From Notolepis coatsorum (lineage: Eukaryota > Chordata > Actinopteri > Aulopiformes > Paralepididae), in the NCBI GenBank assembly GCA_963971535.1, contig OZ020594.1, positions 111,646,751 through 111,710,750 on the forward strand: DNA of 64,000 nucleotides, read 5' to 3'. Both the position numbers and the translations under genes were made by a program. How positions within the stretch are numbered: the stretch's first letter is position 1; each line of letters opens with the position of its first letter. Below are positions 10,783 through 21,356 of this stretch, in pieces. The notes under the pieces are model-generated. The model did not search any database, had not been told where the DNA came from, and was given only the letters and a program-made list of their open reading frames with translations.

Positions 10783-12576
10783 GATTGGATTTTAAGAGAG
10801 AAGCGCCTTTCTCAGACTCAAGGACACTGTACAAGGAAAGGATGGAAAAATAAAAAAAATTAAATTGAAAAAATATAATAAAATACATAAAAGATAAAAA
10901 AATAAATTATGAATATCTGTGTATAGTAACCACAAGAAAAAACAAATAAGATAAAAGAGATAAAAAAGGAAGCAAGGTTCTGTCCAATTGGATGAAGTGG
11001 TTGAAATTAACAAACAAAACAAACAACAACAAAACAACGGAATCTGTGGCTTAAAAAAGTCAGGGGTGGGCTACTTGGGAGCGGGGCCGTGTTGCGTGAA
11101 GGCAAGTGTGAACAGGTGGGTTTTTAGCTTGGTTTTGAAGAGGTTGATGGTGTCAGAGCCTCGGATGAGGGGGGAGAGGGAGTTCCACAGTCTGGGGGCA
11201 GCTACAGCGAAAGCTCTGTCTCCCAGTGTGGAACGCCTGGTGCGGGGGATGGTGAGGAGGTCGGAGTTGGAGGATCGGAGGCCTCGTGCTGGAGTGTAGG
11301 GGTGGAGTAGGTTGGTCAGGTAGGAAGGGGCCAACCCGTGCAGGGATTTGTTGGTGAGGAGTAGGCTCTTGTAGGGGATTCGGTAGTTGATGGGGAGCTT
11401 TTGCAGGGTGGGGGTGATGTGCTGCCAGGGTTTGGTGCGCGTGAGGACCCTCGCAGCAGAGTTTTGGACGTACTGTAAGCGATCCAGGACCTTCTTGGAG
11501 GCACCAAGAAGGATTCCGTTACAGTAGTCAAGGCGGGAAGTGATGAAGGCGTGAATGAGTGTTTCCGCTGAGGTGTCGGAGAGTGAGGGGCGGAGGCGGG
11601 AGATGGTTCTGAGGTGGAAGAAGGCGGAACTGGTGACAGACTTGACGTGAGGGTGAAATGAGAGGGTTGAGTCCAGTATTACGCCCAGGTTCCTTACCTC
11701 TGTGGAGGGGCAGATGGAGTAGCCATCCACGGAGAGAACAAGGTGGTCGATCTTTTGGAGGAGGGCTGGGGAGGCTACAACTATTAGTTCGGTCTTCTTG
11801 CTATTGAGTTGAAGGAAGTTGGTGGTCATCCATGTTTTTATGTCCTGGAGGCAGGCAGTGAGGGAGGGGGGAGGAAGGGGAGCCGAGGTTTTGGTGTGGA
11901 GGTAAAGCTGCGTGTCGTCTGCATAGAAGTGGAGGCCCTGTTTCCTTATGATATCACCGAGTGGGAGGAGGTAAATCATAAAAAGGAGCGGACCTAGCAC
12001 CGAACCCTGGGGAACACCCTGTTTCACAAGTGCTGGAGCCCCTGAGGGAAACATACTGCCACCTGTTGGTCAGGTAGGATGTGAACCAGGACAAGGGGGT
12101 ACCAGTGATGCCAAGGACACTTTCCAGGCGGTCTAGGAGGATTGGGTGTGAGATGGTGTCGAAGGCACCAGGAGGATGAGGATGTTGATGTTGCCAGCAT
12201 CAGCAGCCATGAGGAGGTCATTAGTTACCTTGATCAGGGCGGTCTCGGTGCTGTGTTTAGCCCTGAATCCAGACTGGAGTGGTTCAAACAGGTCATGGTA
12301 GGCCATGTGACTCTGTAGCTGGGCGGCTACTGCACGCTCGAGGACCTTGCTGAAGAAGGGGAGGTTTGAAATGGTGCGGAAGTTGTTGAGGTTATCGGGG
12401 TCCAGACCGGGTTTTTTTTAGAATTGGGGTGACTGCTGCCACCTTCAAGTCAGCAGGGACGGAGCCAGTGGACAGGGATGAGTTAATGATGTCTACCATG
12501 AGAGGACAGAGGGCAGGCAGGCCAGCCTTCACCAGGGTGGTGGGCATAGGGTCCAGAGAGCAGGTGGAGGATTTAG
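10702..12576 (-). mobile_element. L2-type LINE, 5'-truncated, inserted in hAT
   Basis: The minus strand holds RT sequence from about 12576 to 11071, then a 3' UTR ending in CTTAAAATCCAATCTATT and an 81-base (TTA)n tail (plus strand TAA, 10702-10782). On the 5' side the hAT reading frame stops at ...HRLNLVL near 12577 and resumes beyond 10701; TACTA is shared by both junctions and may be a short target duplication. The tail family also occurs at 2310-2471. Confidence 0.9.
11071..12576 (-). pseudogene. L2-type LINE reverse transcriptase, frameshifted
   Basis: The longest open frame (11071-12054, 327 codons) contains [18 protein letters not shown] and the catalytic box [10 protein letters not shown] of the RT palm, then thumb and C-terminal sequence ([31 protein letters not shown]). 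The upstream pieces at 12024-12221 and 12392-12576 ([20 protein letters not shown]) are in other frames, so at least two frameshifts are present. The endonuclease is absent because of 5' truncation. The active-site YADD itself is intact. Confidence 0.9.
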
Positions 12577-13349
12577 TACCAGGTTCAGTCTGTGGGCATG
12601 ACAATGAATGTACACGGCATGCGGCACTTTTTCTCTGATCCTGGTCTGCACTCCTCTAACCATGCCTCTCATCACACTGGCTCCATCGTAACATTGTCCC
12701 ACACACAGCTGCATATCAATGCCTTGACTGGATAGTTCAGCACATATGGCTGTGGCCAGAGATTCCGCACAAAGGTCCTTCATATGGTCGGTGCCAATAG
12801 CCCTTTCTTTTATGTGGCCATGAAGTGTGTAACGGACCAATATTGCTAGCTGCTCCTTTTTAGATAAATCTTTAGTCTCATCAACTAAAATGGAAAAATA
12901 GCCTGCCTCTTTTACTTCTTCAACAATTATTTTTTTGATCTTTTCTCCAAAAATGTTGATCATCTCATTTTGTGCTCTTGGGGATGAGTACTGTGCATGC
13001 CGTCTGTCCTGCCTCAGTGCCTCCCCACCCTCCTTGCCACTCGCTGCTGCTAATAGATCAATAGCCTCAAGGAAATTCCCCTTGTTGTCTCCCTCGTCAT
13101 CTTCACTGTGCCCACGGAAGGGAAGGCCCTGTCGACCCAGCAGGGATTTTACATTAAGCACTGCTTTTAGGTGTTCTCTGTTCTGCCGAATCTCCACTGA
13201 CCTGTTAGAATCTATAACAGCCGCGATAGACTCTTTTCGACCTGCACTTACTGCTTTGAAATCGGCCCATCCCACAACTGCACTGACGTGCCGCTTACTT
13301 TCGCTGTGCTCTCTCAGTTGGCTCTGCATATTTTTCCAGCAGGAAAACC
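12577..13349 (-). pseudogene. hAT transposase middle part (DUF4371 region)
   Basis: An uninterrupted minus-strand frame of about 257 codons starts at CWKNMQSQLREHSESKRHV (end of the TTF-type zinc region) and includes GYFSILVDETKDLSKKEQLA, in which the D of VDET is the first catalytic acid of the hAT RNase H fold, followed by CYDGASVMRG and HCHAHRLNLVL. These motifs are typical of ZMYM1-like hAT proteins. The frame joins 15835-16161 upstream across an inserted element, and is cut downstream by the L2 LINE. Confidence 0.9.
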
Positions 13350-14170
13350 TAGAGTTGTTCCGATACCGATACCAGTATCGGAAATGCCGCCGATACTGCC
13401 TAAAATGCTGGTATCGGTATCGGCAAGTACACGTGAATTGTAGCCTCCGATCCCATGATGAAATTTATCTCCTGCCGAGTCCTGCGGAGAGTGAGGATTA
13501 TAAAATGAACATGTTTTAAAGTGTGATGCTGTGTCATTTTAACAGCAGATACACTTTCTTAAATTCCATTGTCCCCGACAGTGCTGGTGTGACGGGGAGC
13601 TCGGACGGGATGTGTTTTGCTGGTGTTATGATAGCATTAGCTGGAAAGATAGCTAGTTGGAACAACATCCACTTTAACGTTACATCAAATCAGATGATCG
13701 CCTGTCCTTTCTCCAGGACCTAACACTGTCCGTGACCGGCTATCAACAATAATGCACCCACGGTGAATTGTATAAGTAGCTACTGACTAGCGTTAGCTGA
13801 CTATTACTAACGTTATCAAATGTCAATGCGGGAAGACGAGCTAGGTCAGTTAGCTTAGCTTGATAACGTTACCGTGTCTAAAGTTGGTGCTATTCACATA
13901 ATCCAGCAATAATGGCTGCAGACCTGCAAGCAAAGTACAGCAAGTGCCAAAGGATAAGAGTCTGAGGCGGAGTTTCAAAAGAGAATGTTGAATATTTATT
14001 TTGCATAAAAAATCACAACATGAACGTTCTATCTCCCACTAGCTTACAGACTGAATAGGGTATATCTGCAGAGCCACTGAGTAGCGAGTGCAACACCGTT
14101 TAATGTCCGTGTGGATCATTGGAGTAGGGTATATCTGCAGTGCTGCAGCCCATACTCATTGATTAATAAT

Positions 14171-15601
14171 TGTAACTGAGGGGTACAATTCCCTGACTGT
14201 ATTACTAGATATGATACTTACTACCACTACCTTTGTACTTAATATTCGGCCACCCAGTACACGGCATAAATATATTATCATAAACACTCTCACGTAGATG
14301 AAACGGATCCAACACAAATGTACGAAGTCGAAACAGGTCTTTATTTCTACACAGCGATGGTGTGTAGAACAAGCACTTAATCACTTAATTACATTTATGA
14401 ATTGAAATAGTATGCACTTTTATGGCAAAGAGTATTCGTCGGTATATCAATAGAGAATGTCCAATCTCTGAAGGCGCAGGTGGTAAATATACGACCTGGA
14501 ATAGTTAAGGAATAACAGCAATGATACTTTAATGATTATATACTAGATACACTAGAGGGGGTTAATCCGGTCGCTTGTAAGCCGACAGGAGTAGGAGGGG
14601 GGGGGGGTAGAATCCGGCTGCCTCGTCCGGCCAAGGGTATCCCAGGTGAACCCACTGTAGTGCCGTTCAATGCGCCGGCGATCCTTGGACCACAGATGAA
14701 AGCAGGTGGACTCTTTGTGGGCCGGCTCTCTCCGGTCCACGGGGGAGAGACGTGAAGCGACCTCGTCTTGCAGAGCGTCTCCTCACCTTGCGTCCTCTCC
14801 AGGGGGGGGGGTTCCAACACACGGCAGTGTCGGGGGTCTTTATCCATGGAATAATCAATGTATACAAAGCATAATCCGTGCCTGGGAAGGCGGGCTGTCG
14901 TCGGTAGAATAATCCGGTATACAGGTCCACTCGCTCGTCGGCTCTGGGGCTCCTCGGGTGCAGCTTCACATGGGGTCAACCACCCTGGGTAAGCAGCCAG
15001 TTCTCTGCCCGAAACGATGGGGTACTGACTACGGTAGTATTCTCACCGCACGAAGCACTATATATTAACAGACTATTATTAGCTTAATAGACTACGTCCA
15101 ACTCGACGATATAGTGCCAAATATGACTATTCAAATATTAATATACACGATGTCTCAATACCGATGGTAGGCGAACTTGGCCTTACTCCCACACGTGGCG
15201 TCGCGGGGAGGCTTTACGTCTGTGACTCTATTGGAGGGTAAGAAACTGGACTGAAAAGAAAGTCCTACTTTAGTAGCGCAGTATATATACGCACTATGAA
15301 CAAATAGTCCCATTGGTGGTGCGGTAGCCAGATTCCTACGCGGAACTAGGACTTGTTCGTACATGTGGAGCGGTACGTTTGAACTGGGTCTGAGGGGTAT
15401 GGCAGCCTGGCACCAAGGTCTCGACCAATAGTAGAATGGAGACTATTATGGGATGTTCAGTAGGCTAGAATGGATATTCAATGCATATTGTACAAGGAAT
15501 ATACAAGGGATATCAGGGAATATTAGAGAATATACAAATACAATTAAATATATATATATAAATAAATATATATATTCGGTTTAATCTGGCCCTTCACAAC
15601 A
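14171..15601. mobile_element. Solo LTR of BEL/Pao element
   Basis: It begins TGTAACTGAGGGGTACAATT and ends CTTCACAACA, matching the LTRs at 33505, 41216 and 55059. ATAAT lies directly outside both ends (14166-14170, 15602-15606), a 5-bp target duplication. It therefore arose by LTR-LTR recombination after a complete insertion. It resembles the LTR of BEL copy 2 (shared ACTAGATATGATACTTACTA-like start) more than that of copy 1. Confidence 0.95.
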
Positions 15602-15698
15602 ATAATACTAATACAAATCTATACAATCACCTGTTGTTGAATAAATACCATTACTTTCTAGTTATGACTAAAAAAAACAGTATAACAGTATCTGTAAA

Positions 15699-15718
15699 AA
15701 AAAAAAAAAAAAAAAAAA
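15699..15718. repeat. A-run followed by T-rich tract
   Basis: An adenine homopolymer of about 20 bases followed by AT-rich sequence (to about 15758) lies in the hAT element between the solo LTR and its right terminus. Confidence 0.7.
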
Positions 15719-15834
15719 GTATAATTTATATAATTTTTTTATTTTTATTTTTTTTATGTATGCATCAGTATCGGCCGATACCCAAAGCTTAGGTATCGGA
15801 TCGGAAAGGGAAAAATGGTATCGGAACATCTCTA

Positions 15835-16161
15835 GGAAAACCCCTTATCCATAAAGACTCTGTGTCCAAGCCTGTCCCCTTGAGATGTTGACACCCCACC
15901 AAAGTGCCTGCACGCAAAACAAAATACACTGTCCTTTTGCACCGAGTATTCAATCCATTCATATGCTTTGTATAGCTGGGTATTGAACCTTCTCCCATTC
16001 CTTGTGGGGAACTGACATAAAATAGGTTGCACTGGAGAGTTGGTTTTTGATTGACTAATGTCTTCGCTGCTGCATTGAACTGCACTGCCAATCTCATCAT
16101 CATGGTCACTGTTGCTGTCTACATCTCTCCTAGCAGGTGGACCTGGTTCAACTTCAATTTC
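15835..16161 (-). pseudogene. hAT transposase exon 2, 5' part (TTF-type zinc region)
   Basis: The minus-strand exon begins at GAAATTGAAG after a TTTCTAAG acceptor (AG just 3' of 16161) and encodes EIEVEPGPPARRD..., then QPILCQFPTRNGRRFN, YEWIEYSVQKDSVFCFACRH and GDRLGHRVFMDKGFS. The CFAC...H cluster is the TTF-type zinc region that precedes DUF4371 in this family. The reading phase fits exon 1 (phase 0). It is cut at the 8-bp duplication GGAAAACC by the inserted element. Confidence 0.88.
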
Positions 16162-16524
16162 CTTAGAAACAAAACAAAACATTACAGATTTAGCTACTCT
16201 ATATAATATGCAATTTGGTGGATGCCTTTTATACAAGTTATGCTCTATCTATTGAGCTACACAGGACTACAAAAGCATTTAGTATAGAAATGTGTGGCAA
16301 CAGACTAAAGCAGGGAACCACAATATTTTGCATACATATTATGCTGAGCAGAATGTAATATCATAACTGTCTATTATTTTTCTTGCAATTGAGCCAATTT
16401 TCCTTGGGTATGGTTTTGAGGTGTGTGTTCAACAGAATGTTGTATCAAAAACACTTTCACAAAATGTATGGGTTACTGAATGCTGAACTGCACTGTTATA
16501 ATAACTAAGACATTAAGACCTTAC

Positions 16525-16593
16525 CTGAGGCTTCCCTATATCACTTGTCTCAGTCTCTGCTGCCCTTTGACTAAAAAACTTCTGTATATCCAT
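16525..16593 (-). CDS. hAT transposase exon 1 (23 codons)
   Basis: An ATG at 16593 on the minus strand opens MDIQKFFSQR..., ending in a CCTCAG/GTAAGG donor at 16525/16524. Short first exons starting MDI(R/Q)KFF are known from ZMYM1-like hAT proteins. The donor is phase 0 and matches the acceptor at 16161, giving an intron of about 363 bases. The exon is intact; the rest of the gene is broken. Confidence 0.7.
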
Positions 16594-16635
16594 TTCCCTT
16601 TTTTTCCCTTTCTGGCGGCGGCATATTCTCATTTG

Positions 16636-17344
16636 AGGCCCCGTTTAGACGAGCGTTTTGTGAACAGAAACCGCAAAAGTCATCTTGCGGTTTCACTTTT
16701 AATTTTACGTTTAGACGAGCGTTTTGGGGTGGAATTCTCCGTGCAGACGACGGAGCCCCGCTGTCACACGATTGGCGCATATGTCACATGACGTGCTGTG
16801 AAGACCCGCCCTACTCTGCCTCTGATTCGCAGACTGTGGATGGGGAATGTGATTGGACCAAGGCAGAGTCACTCACAGACAGTGGGTCCACTCACGCCGC
16901 GGGACAGATTCTTGTGTATTTAACCCTTTCACTGCCACACGACAGCCGGTTGTGTGATAGTAAAGGGTTAACCTGTCGTGTGGCAGTGAAAGGGTTAAAA
17001 GTACTGCCAATGTAGCCTTCAGGTGATCTCCGTTGATATAAGTCAGACATACTTGCTTTGTTTACGTCTCGGCTACTGGCGCATACCTGCTACCTGTGAC
17101 GTAAGCAGTACGCGCGACCAGAGCCGTGACAAACCTTTCGTCATCGTTTTATCAGATTTATACGTTTTAACAGTTTAGACGAGAGCGCAAAGCTTTTGCG
17201 TTTCTAGGAATTCCACCCTGGAAGGTAGTCTCACTTTTTTGCGGTTTCACCCCGTAAAAATGCCGTTTCCGTATAAACGAAAGGCACAACCGAAAAAATA
17301 TTTTTGCGGATTCACCTGCTAGCGTTTCCGTCTAAACGGGGCCT
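16636..17344. mobile_element. MITE with AGGCCCCGTTTAGACG inverted termini
   Basis: AGGCCCCGTTTAGACGAGCG starts at 16636 and its inverse (CGTCTAAACGGGGCCT) ends at 17344. More copies of GTTTAGACGAG(C/A)G occur subterminally (16688, 17175). No coding content and no clear target duplication. It lies about 40 bases upstream of the hAT transposase start codon, in what should be its promoter. It holds a short TTAA palindrome at 16920-16998. Confidence 0.85.
16920..16998. mobile_element. 79-bp TTAA-bounded palindromic mini-element
   Basis: The first 26 bases (from TTAACCCTTTCACTGCCACA) and the last 26 bases (16973-16998) are perfect inverted repeats, each ending in TTAA. The 27-base centre carries another AGGGTTAA copy. 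TTAA ends suggest a piggyBac- or Kolobok-type target site. It has no coding capacity and would fold into a strong hairpin. Confidence 0.8.
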
Positions 17345-17943
17345 TAGTCACCTAGTAAAAGTGAGATGATTGACAATATCAAAACATGCTTCACTAAAAT
17401 AACATGTAGAACGTGTTCGTATATTGACACAACATAACATGGACTTAATTAATTTGAATCAACAGTATTATGGCTTTTATACAGTTTGTTTAATTTAACC
17501 CCACCTGAAATTCGGACAAGGTTTTAGAAAACGTTTAGGCAGCGAAGGCTCCGGCGTTAACGTTAATCAGTCGCTTGGTTGTTTATTATTAAATAAAGAG
17601 CATCACCACCTCTACCTGGCGTTCAACTACAGCGCGGCAGTGCCATCTACAGGCTGGGTGGTGGTAGGGTGTCAGTCTAACATGACAGAGATCAACGTTG
17701 CGGATGAGATGAATACACTGCGTCAGGCAAATTAGATATTTTTTTCACAGGCCGCCGCCAAGGTATAGCGATTGCCATACCTTGCCATACCAAATGGACG
17801 CCCCTGGTTAGCGGTGCTGTTGGGTTTCCTGTTAAGGTCCGATATTGTGTGTAGTCCCGGCCGCGTGAATATTTTAGGCAACCAACTTGTGTTTAGCGTT
17901 TCTCTGATTGGCCACTACGCCCATGTGACCGCGCAGCGCGAGA

Positions 17944-18934
17944 CTAGCTGTCAACCCTCCCGTTTTTCCCGGGATTCTCCTGTATTTCAACCTTCTTCAC
18001 GCCCTGTTCACGGTTCACGGATTTGGCACGTTTTTGAAAAAAAAAATGTAAAAGATTTTTTTTTTTAAATAATTTTTTTTTTATATATATATATTTTTAA
18101 ACTCATAAAATATATGTGATCAAGTCCAGCGTTTGTGCCGACATGTCTCCATTTTCATTTTCCAGATCCAGGTTGTGAAAGTACAGAATGTAAGCTTTCA
18201 AATGATGTCATACTTTGAAATCTGAGAATGTTTTGAATATCATATATTCATTTAAATCTTGTAACTCAGTCTGTTGTCTAGAACGCTCAAGGGGAGGAAA
18301 TGCCTCTCAAAGATGTTCACACTTCAGCTAGTTTGGGGAGGGGGGGGGGGCGTGGACAAACTACCCTCACCTGAATGCGTCCATTGTTAACGTTAATGAC
18401 TCTCTCTGTGTGAATGCCTTTACCTGGCTCAGTGAATCTGAATCCCAACGCGCAGCTCTATTCAGATGCAAAAATAACCCCCCCCCCCCCCACCTCTCCT
18501 CTGTGGAGAGTACAAACTGTTTCAAAACAGTTTTAAACACAGAATTCTTACAATTAGTTATTATATCTGTTCGCTGTTATACTAAATATGTTCTTCATGT
18601 TCTAAGTGGTTGCCTTGTGGAGATTTAGGATTCACTGACTGTACACTGTAAGAAAAAAAATGCAAGAAAACTAAATGTCTGGCATCAATGGTTTCCAAAT
18701 ACTGTCAAATTACAGTAAAATCAAATACATTTACAGATTACAACCTTTATTTAATGGTTAATATTTTGATAAAAGGTAATTTACTGTATTTTTATAGCAT
18801 TTACACTTAAAGTAGGAAAACAAAAGTAATCTGTAAAATAATACAGTGACGAGGCAGCTCCATTGGGAGGGGGCGGGGCCGAGAGGGAGGCTAAAATGTG
18901 CACGTTTTTTCTCCTGCCAATGTTGACAGCTATG
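17944..18934. mobile_element. hAT-type MITE, relative of 59263-61666
   Basis: The left end CTAGCTGTCAACCCTCCCG and the right end GTTGACAGCTATG form an inverted pair. The interior matches 59263-61666: CGGGATTCTCCTGTA (inverse near 61640), and the 18600-18900 block (TTTGACAGTATTTGG in inverse, CTCCATTGGGAGGGGGCGGG) matches 59330-59650 reversed. No clean target duplication remains on this copy. It includes a poly-C run at about 18479-18491. Confidence 0.75.
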
Positions 18935-18958
18935 AGCTGCAGCGCGGAAATAGGCTGT

Positions 18959-19295
18959 CTATTGCCATTCTCTAAGACAAACTCTAACCTTAACCAGCTC
19001 CGAAACAGCGCCTAAACTTAACCCTTCTAACCTTAACCAACTCCGAAACAATGCCTAACCTTAACCCTAACCTTAACCAACTCCCAAACAATGCCTAAAC
19101 TTAACCTTAACCGTAACTAACTCCGAAAGAATATTGCCATTCTCTAAGACAAACTCTAACCTTAACCAGCTCCGAAACAGCGCCTAAACTTAACCCTTCT
19201 AACCTTAACCAACTCCGAAACAATGCCTAACCTTAACCCTAACCTTAACTAACTCCGAAACAATGCTTAAACTTAACATGCCTAAACTTAACCGG
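18959..19295. repeat. CCTTAACC-rich minisatellite with 172-bp duplication
   Basis: Irregular repeats of CTAACCTTAACCAACTCCGAA fill this stretch. A block starting ATTGCCATTCTCTAAGACAA at 18961 recurs at 19133, an offset of 172 bases. The TTAACC words look telomere-like, but no regular TTAGGG hexamer array is present. Confidence 0.85.
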
Positions 19296-19319
19296 CGAAA
19301 GAATGCACGTTTAAAAAAA

Positions 19320-19390
19320 AAACTAGCTCAACTGGTCAACAACGGACCGCAGGATCCACAGCAAGGCAGCACTACCAGTTGAGCTAGTTT
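19320..19390. other. Hairpin with tRNA A-box-like stem
   Basis: AACTAGCTCAACTGGT (from 19320) pairs with ACCAGTTGAGCTAGTT (to 19389) around a loop of about 38 bases. The minus strand contains TAGCTCAACTGG, a match to the tRNA A-box consensus, but no B box is apparent. It may be the hairpin end of a small DNA element or a tRNA-derived remnant. Confidence 0.6.
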
Positions 19391-19469
19391 TCAATGTTAA
19401 AAGAAGGGGGATTACTGCTACATAATGCGCAAGTTGGGGGCGTGGCTAGACACAAGTTGGTTGCCTTTA

Positions 19470-20150
19470 ATATTTAGGCTTCCCGGCCACACGCCACGTG
19501 GGTCATACTGTAGCTGCTTAGCTCCTTTCCAGGTGTTGGCTGTTCCAGGCATAGATATATATAGAACACTAGATAGCTTAAGGCGGAGTCACCAGCGTCA
19601 CTGAACCGCCGCCATCTTGCCCAGGTCAGCCTTGAGTGAGAGTGAGTGAGCTGCACAGACAAAAATACTCATAACTCGCTGAAATATTGACGGATTTACA
19701 AACAGGTTGGTTTGCTATAAACATCAAAGATGTAGTTATGATACTGCATACTTATAAATAATTTTTTTTTTAAAAGATGTTTTTTTTTTTTACAAACCGC
19801 TTGAATCATAGCCACGTTAATAATGCTTGTAATAAACCAAACCGTTTGTAAATCCGTCAATATTTTAGCGAGTTATGAGTATTTTTGTCTGTGCAGCTCA
19901 CTCACTCTCACTCAAGGCTGACCTGGGCAAGATGGCGGCGGTTCAGTGACGTCGCTCTCCATTGAACGGCAGCGCGGGCAAGCTATCTAGTGTTCTATAT
20001 ATATCTATGGTTCCAGGGAAGCCCCAAGCAGATGGGGCTATCTTAGTGGCCCAACCACATGCGACTGTGGCACAGAACCCCAGACCATGGAGCACCTCCT
20101 TCCATGTCCTCTGTTAGGTGGACCCTGCACAGCAGAGGACCTAGTGTTGC
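19470..20150 (+). pseudogene. LINE C-terminal fragment split by a foldback MITE
   Basis: The stretch 20031-20145 encodes WGYLSGPTTCDCGTEPQTME then HLLPCPLL, a C-terminal cysteine/histidine motif seen in several LINE ORF2 proteins. The foldback element at 19550-20009 sits inside the fragment; the sequence to its left (from about 19470) is presumed to be the upstream part, which is too degraded to assign. Confidence 0.6.
19550..20009. mobile_element. Foldback hAT-type MITE (460 bp)
   Basis: CATAGATATATATAGAACAC starts the left arm and its inverse ends the right arm. The arms run on for about 180 bases each as a long imperfect palindrome (shared GCCTTGAGTGAGAGTGAGTG, ATACTCATAACTCGCTGAAA). GTTCCAGG flanks both sides (19542-19549, 20010-20017), a perfect 8-bp duplication. 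Both arms contain CAAGATGGCGGC or its inverse, a YY1-like site. There is no open reading frame. Confidence 0.93.
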
Positions 20151-20780
20151 ACCCCCTGCATAGGGGGGAGTGGAGAATCAAACAAACACACATGCTGTTG
20201 CTCTCATTTGTGTAATGAATTCAATGAACAATAATACAAACAATCTCAATATCAAACACAATTGTTCACATTTGGGTAATGAATCAATCAATCAATCAAT
20301 TAAAAAATAATACAAACAAATCTGTTCACATTGTCAATATAGCGATTGTAGCGGCCTCTGCCCGGGTCCGCTTCCTGGTAGTCGGGGAGTGATTCCGTAC
20401 GCGCTTCATCCAAAGAATAGTCTCCACACCTTGAGTTCCGTTATCAGATACCAAACGTGATATCCGATTTATTTAGAAAAGATAGGTTACATGGGAGAGG
20501 TGATCAAAGCGATCCTATTTCCTATAACCGTGGTTCTAATTGTTCAAAGTGTTTCTAAAGACTATTCTAAAGCGTTCCCGAAGCGTCCTGAAGCGGTCAG
20601 AAAATATTATGCTTTCCCCGTCCTACCAACCCACAGCTGATCCCGATCACCCATTTAATGATCTCCATCGCGCCGTGGGCCGACCCACCTGAGAGGTGCA
20701 GGTGATCCGCCCACAGTACAACAGAGTCCACCCAACTGGTTACACAGATAATCATAACATTCCCATAAATCATAACCTTC
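20151..20780. other. Unassigned DNA, possible solo LTR remnant
   Basis: No coding sequence was recognised. From TGTAGCGGCCTCTGCCCGGG at 20346 the sequence has the look of an LTR (TG start, GC-rich opening), but no matching copy or CA terminus with a target duplication was found. Short (AATC)n at about 20281-20300. Confidence 0.3.
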
Positions 20781-20783
20781 TAT

Positions 20784-20787
<4 letters not shown>

Positions 20788-20867
<80 letters not shown>

Positions 20868-20887
20868 TAATATTAATAATAATAATC
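20788..20887. repeat. (AAT)n microsatellite
   Basis: A near-perfect AAT trinucleotide run of about 77 bases followed by an imperfect extension. No LINE tail was identified beside it. Confidence 0.95.
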
Positions 20888-21165
20888 CATAACAAAAACA
20901 CTCATTCGGCCTTTACAGCGATAGCAATAACACACTTGAGACTGTGCTGCTGTATACTGTTGTTGGCCCCACTGTTCTAATTATAAAGCATTACTTCAAA
21001 TGTTAATCCTTACAACTATTCATTCTATTTTATACTTTCTCATTAGCATTTTCACTGCAATATCCATTAAAGTGCTTCTCTGTATACAAATATGGAGCTA
21101 CAATTCTCACACAGGAATTGATACATGCACACACATGAAATGATACATGCACACACATGAAATTA

Positions 21166-21293
21166 TAATTGTACCCATTCTACAATCTGTTAAATAAAGT
21201 TGTCATTCATTCATTCATTCATTCATTCATTCATTCATTCATTCATTCATTCATTCATTCATTCATTCATTCATTCATTCATTCATTCATTCA
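21166..21293 (+). mobile_element. LINE-X terminal stub with (ATTC)n
   Basis: TGTACCCATTCTACAATCTG, then TTAAATAAAG and a (TTCA)n run of about 90 bases (21203-21293). Only the last 35 or so bases of LINE-X are present, so truncation was extreme. It is preceded by a short duplication of ATACATGCACACACATGAAA (about 21120-21162). Confidence 0.8.
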
Positions 21294-21356
21294 GTGCTTA
21301 CACATGCTTTGATTTACTTAAATGCTGCTAGTTTAATGGCGGAACTAATGTTGAAG

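Larger units (their letters stand above)
13350..15834. mobile_element. hAT element with TAGAG(T/A)TGTTCCGATACC ends
   Basis: The left terminus is TAGAGTTGTTCCGATACC at 13350 and the right terminus is the inverse of TAGAGATGTTCCGATACC ending at 15834. GGAAAACC flanks it on both sides (13342-13349, 15835-15842), a perfect 8-bp duplication. Subterminal repeats of GGTATCGG are plentiful. It has no recognisable transposase, so it is non-autonomous. A solo BEL LTR occupies 14171-15601; without it the element is about 1.05 kb. Confidence 0.95.
8679..17806 (-). mobile_element. Complete hAT transposon (ZMYM1/DUF4371-type), with nested insertions
   Basis: The left end begins CAGTGGCGTCCATT at 8679 and the right end is the reverse complement of CAGGGGCGTCCATT, ending at 17806. 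GTTAGCGG occurs immediately outside both ends (8671-8678 and 17807-17814), the 8-bp duplication expected of hAT elements. The minus strand carries a transposase gene in pieces: exon 1 at 16525-16593, then exon 2 at 15835-16161, 12577-13349 and 9695-10701. Insertions inside are LINE tails at 8880-9370, an L2 LINE at 10702-12576, a hAT element at 13350-15834 and a MITE at 16636-17344. Frameshifts in the last segment make it inactive. Confidence 0.92.

Noticed and set aside
10697-10888. Open frame with a long poly-leucine tract (minus strand)
   Set aside because: It is the (TTA)n microsatellite tail of the L2-type LINE.
14536-14979. Proline-rich open frames of 100-147 codons on the minus strand
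   Set aside because: They lie inside the solo BEL LTR, and the equivalent frames in the other LTRs are not conserved as proteins.
16636-17344. Target duplication for the AGGCCCCGTTTAGACG MITE
   Set aside because: The bases outside the two ends (CTCATTTG and TAGTCACC) do not match.
18959-19295. Interstitial telomere array
   Set aside because: CCTTAACC and AACCCTAACC words are irregular and embedded in a longer unit with a 172-base duplication, not TTAGGG hexamers.
20696-20980. Open frame with a poly-isoleucine tract
   Set aside because: It is a translation of the (AAT)n microsatellite.
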